Positions 49,695-58,026 of a DNA stretch of 64,000 bases are shown one piece after another. The notes beneath the pieces are model-generated. The model did no database searches. It was not told the DNA's origin and saw nothing but the letters and a program-made list of their open reading frames with translations. Source of the stretch: Roseivivax lentus (GTDB lineage Bacteria > Pseudomonadota > Alphaproteobacteria > Rhodobacterales > Rhodobacteraceae). Both the position numbers and the translations under genes were made by a program. Each line of letters starts with the position of its first letter. The stretch's first letter is position 1. The stretch covers positions 558,001 through 622,000 of the forward strand of contig NZ_FTOQ01000001.1 in NCBI RefSeq assembly GCF_900156805.1, read 5' to 3'.

Positions 49695-50294
49695 ATGCCG
49701 CAGATCGATTACTATTTCTTCACGATTTCCCCCTGGGCCTACCTCGGCGGCGACCGCCTCGAGCGGATCGCCGAGGCCCATGGCGCGGAAATCGCCTACA
49801 AGCCCGTCAATCCCGGCGCCGTCTTCAAGGCGCATGGCGGCCTGCCGCTCGACCAGCGCCCGCAGGCGCGGCAGGATTACCGGCTGCAGGAACTGGCGCG
49901 CACGCAGAAGAAGACCGGCCTGCCCTTGACCATCCATCCCGCGCATTTCCCGACCAATCCCGCGCCTGCAAGCTACGCCATCATCGCCGCCGACAAGGCC
50001 GGCGGCGGCGATCTGGGGCAGCTCGTGCGCAACATCCTCGCGGCCTGCTGGGCCGAGGAGCGCGACATCGCGCAGGATGACGTGATCGCCGATTGCCTCG
50101 AGGCGGCGGGCTTCGACCGGGGGCTCGCGACCAGCGGCATGCTCGCCGGTGCCGAGACCTTCGAGCGCTATACCGAGGAGGCGGTTCAGCGCGGGGTCTT
50201 CGGCTCGCCCTATTACCTCGTCGACAGCGGCCAGCATTTCTGGGGGCAGGACCGGCTCGACGATCTGGAGATGCACCTTTCGGGCAAGATCTGA
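49695..50294 (+). CDS. 2-hydroxychromene-2-carboxylate isomerase-like (DsbA/kappa GST fold)
   Basis: A 199-residue cytoplasmic protein of the HCCA isomerase family, which in naphthalene degraders performs a glutathione-dependent isomerisation. The N-terminus [22 protein letters not shown] has the active-site serine in place of the DsbA cysteine, and [22 protein letters not shown] is the typical C-terminal part. No aromatic-degradation genes are nearby, so the actual reaction is unknown. The ATG at 49695 has AAGGAG upstream. Its stop overlaps the next start (TGATG). Confidence 0.9.
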   Translation: MPQIDYYFFTISPWAYLGGDRLERIAEAHGAEIAYKPVNPGAVFKAHGGLPLDQRPQARQDYRLQELARTQKKTGLPLTIHPAHFPTNPAPASYAIIAADKAGGGDLGQLVRNILAACWAEERDIAQDDVIADCLEAAGFDRGLATSGMLAGAETFERYTEEAVQRGVFGSPYYLVDSGQHFWGQDRLDDLEMHLSGKI

Positions 50295-51103
50295 TGCCGA
50301 AGGATGCGCCTTCCCTCTTTCCGCTCCGAAGCCGGACGCTCGGCGCTTCCGGCGGGGCGCCCGCGCTCGCGCTGCATTGCGGGCTTGCCCATGGCGGGGC
50401 GTGGAAAGGCGTCGTCGCGGCTCTGGGCGACCGGTTGTCGGTGATCGCGCCCGACATGCCCGGCCATGGCAGATCGCCGGACTGGGACCGGCGGGGCGAT
50501 TATCACGACGTGGTCACCGACGCGGTGGAACCCTTCCTGCAGGACGGCATCACCCTGCTCGGTCACTCCTTCGGGGCGACCGTGGCCCTGCGGCTGGCCG
50601 AGCGGCATCCGGGGCTCATCCGCCGGATGGTGCTGATCGAACCGGTGCTTTTCGCCGCCGCGCGCGAGACTGCGCCCGCGGTCTTCGCCGCGCGGTGCGA
50701 AGCCGCGCGCCCGATGAAGGAGGCATTGGCGCGGGACGACACGGAAACCGCGGCCAAGGTCTTCACCGGCACCTGGGGTGTGGGCAAGACCTGGGACGCG
50801 TTGGGGGCAGAGGCGCGCGCGCGTCTGCAAAAGCAGGTTCGCATCATCGGGGAGTCCGATCCGGCGCTGACCGACGATTCCGCGCGCCTGCTGAAGGAGG
50901 GCGCGCTCGAGCGCTGCACCATGCCGGTCCTGTTCCTGCGCGGCGCGCAGACGGAGCCGATCCTGGCCGAAATCCACACGGCGCTGATGGCCCGGCTGCC
51001 CGATGCGCGCGAGGCGGTGATCCCGGAAGCGGGGCACATGGCGCCGATCACCCGGCCCGAGGCGGTGGCGGCGGAGATCGCCGCGTTCCTCGACGCGACC
51101 TGA
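50294..51103 (+). CDS. Alpha/beta hydrolase
   Basis: A 269-residue protein with the alpha/beta-hydrolase core: oxyanion-hole region ALHCGLAHGGAWKGV, nucleophile elbow LLGHSFGATVALRLAE, acid region MPVLFLRGAQTEPI and the catalytic histidine in IPEAGHMAPI. An alpha-helical lid covers residues about 120-195. Esterase-like or lactonase-like reactions are possible; the substrate is not known. ATG overlaps the previous stop (TGATG), so it is coupled to the HCCA-isomerase-like gene. Confidence 0.9.
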   Translation: MPKDAPSLFPLRSRTLGASGGAPALALHCGLAHGGAWKGVVAALGDRLSVIAPDMPGHGRSPDWDRRGDYHDVVTDAVEPFLQDGITLLGHSFGATVALRLAERHPGLIRRMVLIEPVLFAAARETAPAVFAARCEAARPMKEALARDDTETAAKVFTGTWGVGKTWDALGAEARARLQKQVRIIGESDPALTDDSARLLKEGALERCTMPVLFLRGAQTEPILAEIHTALMARLPDAREAVIPEAGHMAPITRPEAVAAEIAAFLDAT

Positions 51104-51115
51104 GCGCGGCGCGGA

Positions 51116-51724
51116 TCAGCCCTTCTGGCCGATCCGCGGCTCGGTTCCGGCGCGCAGCCGCGCGATGTTGGCGCCGTGGCGCCAGAAGACGAGAAGCGTC
51201 AGCACGAGGCACAGGACCGCGATGGACGCGTAGCCCGCGATGACGGAAATGACGGTCGAGGCCCCGGCGGCGACCAGCGCGCCCATCGAGGAAATCCGCG
51301 TGAGCGCGACGGTCCCGGCCCAGGCCGCGCAGCACAGAAGGCCCACCGGCCAGGCGATGGCGAGGACGATGCCGAGAAAGGTCGCGACCCCCTTGCCGCC
51401 CCTGAAGCCCAGCCAGACCGGGAAGCAATGGCCGAGAAAGGCGCCCAGTGCCGCGATCTGCACCGCGTCCTCGCCCGCGAAGACCCGCGCCAGCAGCACC
51501 GCCACCGCGCCCTTCGCCCCGTCGAGCAGCAGCGTCAGCGCGCCCGCGGCCTTGGAACCGGTGCGCAGCACGTTGGTCGCGCCGATATTGCCCGAGCCGA
51601 TCTGGCGCGGATCGCCAATCCCCATGGCACGGGTGACGACGAGACCGAAGGGGATCGATCCGAGCAGGTAGCCGATCAGCGCCCAGGCGAGCAGCATCAG
51701 GGGCGCGGTGTCGATAGGGGGCAT
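51116..51724 (-). CDS. plsY: Acyl-phosphate glycerol-3-phosphate acyltransferase
   Basis: Transfers the acyl group from acyl-phosphate to glycerol 3-phosphate, the first acylation in phospholipid synthesis. The 202-residue membrane protein has five predicted helices and the three PlsY motifs: GSIPFGLV, SGNIGATNVLRTG and GHCFPVWLGFRGGKGVAT. Start ATG at 51724 (MPPID). It is downstream of the pyr genes on the same strand, across a 336-base gap. It is convergent with the hydrolase gene, with only 12 bases between stops. Confidence 0.96.
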   Translation of the reverse strand: MPPIDTAPLMLLAWALIGYLLGSIPFGLVVTRAMGIGDPRQIGSGNIGATNVLRTGSKAAGALTLLLDGAKGAVAVLLARVFAGEDAVQIAALGAFLGHCFPVWLGFRGGKGVATFLGIVLAIAWPVGLLCCAAWAGTVALTRISSMGALVAAGASTVISVIAGYASIAVLCLVLTLLVFWRHGANIARLRAGTEPRIGQKG

Positions 51725-52060
51725 GAGGGGGCTCCGGTTATGGGTCGGGCGCAGAGTACCTTGCGGGGAGGGCGCGTCAAACGCTTCGCCGGGGCGCCAA
51801 GGTGTCGCCGCGAGGGGATCGCTGCGACCGGCCGGAGGGCCAGCCCCCCGGACCCCCCGGCGGTATTTGGAAAGAGGCAAGCGCAGGATGGGGCGCCTGG
51901 GGGGGGGGCGTCGGGCGTTTGGGGGCGGGGGGCGTCGCCTTGGACGTTGCGGATCCTGTCAGGCTCGCCGGGGCGCGTCGCCGGGGCGTCGCCATGGTGG
52001 TCTGCCTTGCGCGGGGGCGGCAGGCGGCAGGTTTGATGGGAGCGGCGCTAGCGGGACCGG
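51725..52060. other. 336-base intergenic region with dispersed motif and G-runs, no gene seen
   Basis: Between plsY and the pyrC-like gene (both minus). It holds the third copy of the GGTATTT motif (about 51844-51876) and G-rich stretches at about 51897-51944, including nine or more consecutive G. ORFs through this region are high-GC chance frames. A promoter for plsY is expected here, but I could not place it. Confidence 0.5.
51844..51876 (+). repeat. Dispersed intergenic motif, copy 3 (CCCCCCGGACC ... GGTATTTGGAAAGAGG)
   Basis: CCCCCCGGACCCCCCGG is followed by CGGTATTTGGAAAGAGG. It shares the CCGG-x-GGTATTT core with the copies at 2021 and 2326. The flanking C-run followed by GGTATTTGG is the form I associate with a common Rhodobacteraceae intergenic repeat. 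Confidence 0.45.
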
Positions 52061-53362
52061 TCAGGCCGCGAAGACCTGCTTTCCGCCCACGAAGGTGGCG
52101 AGCACGCGGCCCTGCAGGCGCGCATTGTCGAAGGGCGTGTTCTTCGATTTCGACCGCAGCTTGAAGCGGTCGAGGATCAGGGGCTTGTCCGCGTCGAAGA
52201 GCATCAGGTCGGCGGGCGCGCCCCGCGCCATGCGCCCGGTCTCGAGGGCTAGGCGGCGCGACGGGTTCAGCGACAGCGCGCGGAAGAGCGTGGGCAGGTC
52301 GAGATCGCCCGAATGGTAAAGCCGCAGCAGCACCGGCAGCAGCGTCTCGAGGCCGACGGCGCCCGAGGCGGCCTCCTCGAAGGGCAGGCGCTTGCTTTCC
52401 TCGTCCTGCGGCGTGTGCATGGACGAGATGACGTCGATGAGGCCCGACCGCACCGCCTCGATGACCGCCTGGCGGTCTTCCTCGGCGCGCAGCGGGGGCT
52501 TTACCTTGAAGAAGGTGCGGTAATCCGCGACGTCGAGTTCGTTCAGTGTCAGGTGATGCATCGAGGTGCCCGCGGTCACGTCGAAACCGTTGGCCTTGGC
52601 ACGCTCCAGCGCGGGCAGGGCGCGGGCGGTGGTGATCTGGTCGGCATGGTAGCGCACGCCGGTCATCTCGATGAGCGCGATGTCGCGGTCGAGGCCCATC
52701 CGCTCGGCCATGGGCGACACGGCGGGCAGGCCGCGCAGCGAGGCGAACTTGCCCGAGGTGGCCGCGGCCCCCGCGGAAAGCCCCGGCTCCTGCGGATGGC
52801 CGATGACCAGCGCGCCGAGGCTGCGCGCATAGGTCATCGCGCGGCCGAGAACCCGGGTGTCGCGGATCACCCGGTCGCAATCGGTGAAGGCCACCGCGCC
52901 CGCATCCATCAGGAAGCCGATCTCGGTCATCTCGCTGCCCGCGCGGCCCTTGGTCAGCGCGGCCATGGGCAGGACGCGGACCGGGGCGGCCTCCTGCGCG
53001 CGCCGGCGGATGAATTCCAACGCCTCGGGCGTGTCGATCACCGGATCGGTGTCAGGCCGGGTGACCATCGTCGTCACGCCGCCCGCCGCCGCCGCCGCAC
53101 CGGCGGTCTTGTAGCTTTCCTTGTGCCGCTCGCCCGGCTCGCAGACCTTTACGCCGATATCGACGATGCCGGGTGCCAGGAAGCGTCCGTTGGCGTCGAT
53201 CCGGGCCTCGGCGGGGGCGCGGTCGCGCAGGCCCTCCGGGGCCGGGCCGTCACCCTCGGCGATCTCGGCGATCACGCCCTTTTCCATCAGCACCGACGCC
53301 GCGAAGACGCGGTCCCCCTCGGGATCGATCAGACGCGCGTTCTCGATCAGGACCGGTCGCAT
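52061..53362 (-). CDS. Dihydroorotase homologue, metal site degenerate (probably non-catalytic, PyrC'/PyrX-like)
   Basis: A 433-residue amidohydrolase-fold protein of the class I dihydroorotase family, next to pyrB. The zinc site is degraded: the canonical DxHxHxR is D68-I-G70-V-K72-V-C74, the HVST histidine is replaced (ADQITT, Q242), and the catalytic DHAPH reads MHTPQ with M315 in place of the aspartate. The other usual elements (FTDCD, IGHPQEP) remain. In pseudomonads, inactive dihydroorotase homologues assemble with aspartate carbamoyltransferase; a scaffold role here is a fair inference. A catalytic PyrC must then be encoded elsewhere. ATG 53362 is the start. Confidence 0.9.
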   Translation of the reverse strand: MRPVLIENARLIDPEGDRVFAASVLMEKGVIAEIAEGDGPAPEGLRDRAPAEARIDANGRFLAPGIVDIGVKVCEPGERHKESYKTAGAAAAAGGVTTMVTRPDTDPVIDTPEALEFIRRRAQEAAPVRVLPMAALTKGRAGSEMTEIGFLMDAGAVAFTDCDRVIRDTRVLGRAMTYARSLGALVIGHPQEPGLSAGAAATSGKFASLRGLPAVSPMAERMGLDRDIALIEMTGVRYHADQITTARALPALERAKANGFDVTAGTSMHHLTLNELDVADYRTFFKVKPPLRAEEDRQAVIEAVRSGLIDVISSMHTPQDEESKRLPFEEAASGAVGLETLLPVLLRLYHSGDLDLPTLFRALSLNPSRRLALETGRMARGAPADLMLFDADKPLILDRFKLRSKSKNTPFDNARLQGRVLATFVGGKQVFAA

Positions 53363-53366
53363 CGCG

Positions 53367-53918
53367 TCACCCCGTGAAGGCGTAGAGCAGGATGCCCACG
53401 GTCAGCGCCGTGGCGGCGATCACGATGGCGCGCAGCAGCGGCGAGCCGCCCTTGGCCAGCGGATCGTCATCGGGCTCGGGGCGCGCGGTGCTGCCCTTGG
53501 CGCTTTCGGTGCGGATGGGCGTCGAGCGGGTCTTCGGCGCCTCCTCCTCGAAGGTGCCGATCCAGCGCAGGGGCGACGAGATCGTCAGGGTCTGGGCGGT
53601 CTGCCCGAAGGCTTGGCTCGGCAGGATCACCACGTGGCCCTTGAGCCCGTCGATCCGCCCGCGCATGGCGTCGAAATCGCGGCCCGTCACGTCATGCGCC
53701 TTGGCCATGTATTGCGACAGGGTCATGCCGCCGAGATCGCGGATCGCCACCACCTCGACGAAGGCCGGGCGCAGCGTCGTGGCGCCCAGCGCGTAGGACA
53801 GGGGATATTCGCCCGTCCCGGCCTGCGTGGTGAAGCGTTCCACGGCCTCGGCGGGCAGGTCGAGGTGAAAGAGCCGCGTCACGCCGGTTTCGGAGGCGCG
53901 GATATCCATTGTCGTCAT
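53367..53918 (-). CDS. Small membrane-anchored protein of unknown function between pyrB and the pyrC homologue
   Basis: A 183-residue protein I do not recognise. Residues 1-120 look like a compact globular domain of alternating strands ([52 protein letters not shown]), about 120-160 are a charged low-complexity linker ([13 protein letters not shown]), and 163-182 a single C-terminal membrane helix ([21 protein letters not shown]). The start ATG overlaps the pyrB stop (ATGA) and GGAGG lies seven bases upstream. It is 4 bases before the pyrC homologue. Its place inside the pyr cluster suggests a link to the pyrimidine enzymes, possibly as a membrane tether. Confidence 0.8.
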   Translation of the reverse strand: MTTMDIRASETGVTRLFHLDLPAEAVERFTTQAGTGEYPLSYALGATTLRPAFVEVVAIRDLGGMTLSQYMAKAHDVTGRDFDAMRGRIDGLKGHVVILPSQAFGQTAQTLTISSPLRWIGTFEEEAPKTRSTPIRTESAKGSTARPEPDDDPLAKGGSPLLRAIVIAATALTVGILLYAFTG

Positions 53919-54865
53919 GCCATGACCTCCGTCGGGCGGGCGCGCAGGTTGCGGGAGAGAAGATCCATCGCCGCCATGCGCACGGCGACGCCCATTTCCA
54001 CCTGTTCCTGGATGACCGAGCGGTTGATGTCGTCGGCGATGGTGCCGTCGATCTCCACCCCGCGGTTCATCGGCCCCGGATGCATCACGATGGCGTCGTC
54101 CCTGGCGAGGGCCAGCTTCTCGGCATCGAGCCCGTAGCGGTAGAAGTATTCGCGTTCGGACGGGATGAAGCCGCCATCCATGCGTTCCTTCTGCAGGCGC
54201 AGCATCATCACCACGTCGGCGTCGCGCAGCCCTTCGGCCATGTCGTGATAGACCTCGACACCGAAGGCCTCGATGCCCGCGGGCATCAGCGTCGGCGGGC
54301 CGATGAGGCGCACGCGGTTTTCCATCTTGTGCAGCAGGAGCAGGTTCGACCGGGCGACGCGGCTATGGGCGATATCGCCGCAGATCGCCACGGTCAACCG
54401 GTGCAACCGGCCCTTGGCGCGGCGGATCGTCAGCGCATCGAGCAGCGCCTGGGTCGGGTGTTCGTGCCGACCGTCGCCGGCATTGATGACCGCGCAATTG
54501 ACCTTTTGCGACAGAAGATCGACCGCCCCGGAATTGGGATGCCGCACCACCAGCAGGTCGGGATGCATGGCGTTCAGCGTCAGCGCCGTGTCGACCAGCG
54601 TCTCGCCCTTCTTGATCGACGAGGCCGCCATCGCCATCGACATCACGTCCGCGCCGAGCCGCTTTCCCGCGAGTTCGAAGGAGGCCTGCGTGCGGGTCGA
54701 GTTCTCGAAGAACATGTTGACCTGCGTCAGCCCCGACAGGATGCCCGAGCGCTTGTTCCGCGAGCGGTTCAGCGTGACGTACTTGTCGGCGAGATCGAGA
54801 AGGGTGGTGATTTCATCCGGACGCAACGCTTCGATGCCGAGAAGGTGTCGTTGATCGAAACGCAT
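53915..54865 (-). CDS. pyrB: Aspartate carbamoyltransferase catalytic chain
   Basis: Condenses carbamoyl phosphate and aspartate, the committed step of pyrimidine synthesis. The 316-residue protein has the carbamoyl-phosphate site [25 protein letters not shown], the K in SSIKKGETL and the aspartate-binding loop with [10 protein letters not shown]. No pyrI regulatory subunit is nearby. It starts at ATG 54865 and ends in an ATGA overlap with the small membrane protein gene. Frame-intact and normal length. Confidence 0.96.
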   Translation of the reverse strand: MRFDQRHLLGIEALRPDEITTLLDLADKYVTLNRSRNKRSGILSGLTQVNMFFENSTRTQASFELAGKRLGADVMSMAMAASSIKKGETLVDTALTLNAMHPDLLVVRHPNSGAVDLLSQKVNCAVINAGDGRHEHPTQALLDALTIRRAKGRLHRLTVAICGDIAHSRVARSNLLLLHKMENRVRLIGPPTLMPAGIEAFGVEVYHDMAEGLRDADVVMMLRLQKERMDGGFIPSEREYFYRYGLDAEKLALARDDAIVMHPGPMNRGVEIDGTIADDINRSVIQEQVEMGVAVRMAAMDLLSRNLRARPTEVMA

Positions 54866-55052
54866 CGGGGGTGGGTGTGCTCCGGGCCGGGAATTCGCCG
54901 CCTGTATAGGTAGAGGCGCCGCGCGCGGCAAGGGCCGCCGGGCGGGCGAAACAGAGTGTTCCGGCTCGGGCGCGAATTCCGGCCGAAAGTGCCGCGGCGG
55001 CGGGCACGCGGCGGCGCTTTTGCCCGGAGCGGCAGGGGGATAAGGTGCGGCC

Positions 55053-55847
55053 ATGGAATCGCTTGATTGGCATAGTGCGGCGGCGATGCTCGCCTGGCAG
55101 GTGGAGATGGGGGTGACCGAGACCATCTCGGAGCTGCCCGTCGACCGCTTCGCCGCGGCCGAGGCGCAGCTGGCCGAAAAGGCCGCGCAGGCCTCGGTGG
55201 CGGTGGCCGCGGGAAGCGCGCAGGCCGCACCGGCCGAGCTCGACCCCGTCGCGATCGCGCGCGAGGCCGCGGCCGGGGCGCGCGATCTCGACGCGCTGCG
55301 CGACGCCATGGCCGCGTTCGAGCATTGCGACCTGAAGCGCGGCGCCGAACGCCTGGTCTTCGCCGATGGCGACCCCGCCGCGCGGCTGATGATCGTGGGC
55401 GAGGCCCCGGGCCGCGACGAGGACCGCGAGGGGCGCCCCTTCGTGGGGCGCGCGGGGCAGCTTCTGGACCGGATGCTGGCGGCCATCGGCCTCGACCGGC
55501 AGGCCAAGGGGGAGGAGGGCGTCTACATCACGAACGTCCTGCCCTGGCGTCCGCCGCAGAACCGCGACCCGAAGCCTGACGAGATCGCGATGCTGAAGCC
55601 CTTTCTCGACCGGCATATCGCGCTGGCGGATCCCGATATCCTCGTGGTGATGGGCAATATCTCGGCGCAGGCGATGCTGGGCAAACGCGGCATCACCCGG
55701 CTGCGCGGCACCTGGACCGAGGCGCTGGACCGCCCGGTCCTGCCGATGTTCCACCCCGCCTACCTTCTGCGCAACCCCGCCGCCAAGCGCGAGGCCTGGG
55801 CCGATCTTCTGGACCTGCAGGCCAAACTGAAAGAGACCGCACCGTGA
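55053..55847 (+). CDS. Uracil-DNA glycosylase, family-4-like, with incomplete iron-sulfur ligand set
   Basis: Removes uracil from DNA. The 264-residue protein has an N-terminal extension of about 80 residues and then the family-4 core: [27 protein letters not shown] (motif 1), [15 protein letters not shown] and [10 protein letters not shown] (motif 2). The family-4 enzymes usually hold a [4Fe-4S] cluster through four cysteines; this sequence has only one, C92 in [19 protein letters not shown], and the KCRPP position is WRPP. So the cluster is probably missing. The stop overlaps moaB (GTGA). Confidence 0.88.
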   Translation: MESLDWHSAAAMLAWQVEMGVTETISELPVDRFAAAEAQLAEKAAQASVAVAAGSAQAAPAELDPVAIAREAAAGARDLDALRDAMAAFEHCDLKRGAERLVFADGDPAARLMIVGEAPGRDEDREGRPFVGRAGQLLDRMLAAIGLDRQAKGEEGVYITNVLPWRPPQNRDPKPDEIAMLKPFLDRHIALADPDILVVMGNISAQAMLGKRGITRLRGTWTEALDRPVLPMFHPAYLLRNPAAKREAWADLLDLQAKLKETAP

Positions 55848-56386
55848 GCCGCATCGACGAGACCCGTGATTTCATCCCCGTCCGCATCGCCGTTCTGACC
55901 GTGTCGGATACGCGCGAGGCCGCCGACGACCGCTCCGGCGACACGCTGGTCGCGCGGCTGGAAGGCGCGGGGCACATCCTTGCGGCGCGCACCATCGTCC
56001 GGGACGAGCGCGACGCCATCGCGGCGCAGCTGCGTGCCTGGTGCGCGGATGACGGCATCGACGTGGTGATCTCGACGGGCGGCACGGGCCTGACCGGGCG
56101 CGATGTCACCGTCGAGGCGCATCGGGACGTCTACGAGAAGGAGATCGAGGCCTTCGGCACGGTCTTCACGCATGTCTCCATGGCCAAGATCGGCACCTCG
56201 GCGGTGCAGAGCCGGGCCACGGGGGGCGTGGCGCAGGGCACCTATCTCTTCGCGCTGCCGGGCAGCCCCGGGGCCTGCAAGGATGCCTGGGACGAGATCC
56301 TGTCGCTGCAGCTCGATTACCGCCACCGGCCCTGCAACTTCGTCGAGATCATGCCGCGCCTGGACGAGCACCAGCGCCGGAAGTGA
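55844..56386 (+). CDS. moaB: Molybdenum cofactor biosynthesis protein B
   Basis: Adenylylates molybdopterin or binds it in Moco synthesis (MoaB/MogA family). The 180-residue protein has the family signature VISTGGTGLTGRDVT and the MPT-binding FALPGSPGACKDAWDEIL. GTG start at 55844 overlaps the preceding TGA. No other mo genes lie in the window. Coupling to a uracil-DNA glycosylase gene is common in this bacterial group as far as I recall; no functional link is known. Confidence 0.94.
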   Translation: MSRIDETRDFIPVRIAVLTVSDTREAADDRSGDTLVARLEGAGHILAARTIVRDERDAIAAQLRAWCADDGIDVVISTGGTGLTGRDVTVEAHRDVYEKEIEAFGTVFTHVSMAKIGTSAVQSRATGGVAQGTYLFALPGSPGACKDAWDEILSLQLDYRHRPCNFVEIMPRLDEHQRRK

Positions 56387-56555
56387 CGCCCTGGCCGGCC
56401 TGGCCCGGCATTTCCTTCGCTTTTTTTCGACAAATTCGCCGCGGATCCGCGTAACAGGGTGGTGAGCGGCGGCGTGTCACCTTTGGTTTACGCCCGCCGC
56501 GCCTTATTTGCCTATCATGGGCCATGAGCGGCCCCTGACGATTGATCGAGGCGAC

Positions 56556-58022
56556 ATGCGGTTTCTCAGGCGTTCCCTGACCGGGCTTTTCCTTCTGGCG
56601 GCGACGCTGGGCCTTCTGGTCTATGCCGGTGCGCTTCTTCAGGGCGCGGTGGCGACACGCATGGCCGAGACGCCCGCCATGCCCGAAGGGCGCGAGCGGG
56701 TCTTCGCGGTCAACGTGGTCGACGCGGTGCCGGGCACGGAAGTGCCGGTGCTGACCGCCTATGGCAGCGTCGAAAGCCGCCGCACGCTCGAAATCCGCGC
56801 CGAGGCGGGCGGGCGGATCGTGGCGCTTGCGCCCGGCTTCGATGCGGGCGGGCGGGTCGCGGAAGGCGCGCTGCTGGCGCGGATCGACCCCGCCGATGCC
56901 GAGGCCGCGCTGGAACGCGCCCGATCGGCGCTGGCCGATGCGGAGGCCGAGGCGCGCGACAGCGCACGTGCCGTGGCGCTTGCGCGCGAGAACCTCGCCG
57001 CATCCGAGGACCAGGTGACGCTTTATGACCGCGCCTTCGCGCGCCAGCAGGATTTGCAGGAGCGCGGCGTCGGCAGCGCCAGCGCGGCGGAGGCGGCGGA
57101 GCTGCAGGCCTCGACCGCCCGCGCCGCCGTCCTGCAGCGCCGCCAGGCCCTGGCCGATGCCGAGGCGCGCGTGGCCCAGGCCGAGACCGCCATCGCGCGC
57201 GCCACGCTCGATGTGGCCGAGGCCGAACGCCGCCTCGCCGCCACCGAGATCCGCGCGGGCTTCGACGGTGTCCTGAGCGAGGTCGGCGTGGTCGAGGGGC
57301 GGCTCGTTTCGGCCAATGAACAGATCGCGACGCTGATCGATCCCGATGCGCTGGACGTGGCCTTCCGGGTCTCGACCGAAGGCTATGTGCGGCTGCTGGA
57401 AGAGGGCCGACTGCGCGAAGCTCCGGTCACCGCGACGCTCGATGTCTATGGCACCGATATCGTGGCGACGGGGGTCATCGACCGGGCCAATCCGCGCGTC
57501 GCGGCGGGCGAGACGGGCCGCGTGATCTATGCACGGCTCGATGCCGCGCCGGGCTTCCAGCCGGGGGATTTCGTGACCGTGCGCATCGACGAGGTACCGA
57601 TTGATGACGTGGTCCGGCTGCCCGCCACCGCGCTCGATGGCAGCCAGCAAGTGCTGGTGGTGGGCGCGGATGACCGGCTCGAGGCCCTGCCCGTGACGCT
57701 GGTCCGGCGGCAGGGCGACGACGTTCTGGTGCGCGGCGAGGGCCTTGCCGGCGCCCGCGTCGTGGCGCAGAAGACGCCGCTTCTGGGGCCGGGCATCAAG
57801 GTGCGTCCGCGCAATTTCGGCGCTGCGTTGCAGGACGACGAGACCGCCGAGGCCGACGCGCTGATGGAACTGACCGAGGAGCGCCGGGCGCGCCTGCGCG
57901 CCTTCGTCAGCGGCAATGACCGCATGCCCGAGGAGGCCAAGGCGCGGCTGCTGAGCCAGCTCGACGCGCCGCGTGTGCCGGCGGCGATGGTTGCGCGGCT
58001 CGAAGCGCGGATCGGGGGCTGA
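56556..58022 (+). CDS. RND efflux periplasmic adaptor (HlyD/MFP family)
   Basis: Links an RND pump to an outer-membrane channel. The 488-residue protein has an N-terminal membrane anchor (about 5-30; RRSLTGLFLLAATLGLLVYAG), a lipoyl/barrel half (IRAEAGGRIVALAPGFDAGGRV), an unusually long alpha-hairpin coiled coil (about 120-220), the second lipoyl half (ATEIRAGFDGVLSEVGVVEGRLV) and a beta-barrel domain, plus a charged C-terminal tail of about 60 residues not seen in AcrA. Start ATG 56556 has GAGG upstream. It precedes the RND permease gene by 4 bases. Confidence 0.9.
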   Translation: MRFLRRSLTGLFLLAATLGLLVYAGALLQGAVATRMAETPAMPEGRERVFAVNVVDAVPGTEVPVLTAYGSVESRRTLEIRAEAGGRIVALAPGFDAGGRVAEGALLARIDPADAEAALERARSALADAEAEARDSARAVALARENLAASEDQVTLYDRAFARQQDLQERGVGSASAAEAAELQASTARAAVLQRRQALADAEARVAQAETAIARATLDVAEAERRLAATEIRAGFDGVLSEVGVVEGRLVSANEQIATLIDPDALDVAFRVSTEGYVRLLEEGRLREAPVTATLDVYGTDIVATGVIDRANPRVAAGETGRVIYARLDAAPGFQPGDFVTVRIDEVPIDDVVRLPATALDGSQQVLVVGADDRLEALPVTLVRRQGDDVLVRGEGLAGARVVAQKTPLLGPGIKVRPRNFGAALQDDETAEADALMELTEERRARLRAFVSGNDRMPEEAKARLLSQLDAPRVPAAMVARLEARIGG

Positions 58023-58026
58023 GCCG

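Noticed and set aside
52061-53362. Assignment as an active PyrC dihydroorotase
   Set aside because: Several metal-binding residues are replaced (G70, K72, Q242, M315), so the standard name would overstate the evidence.
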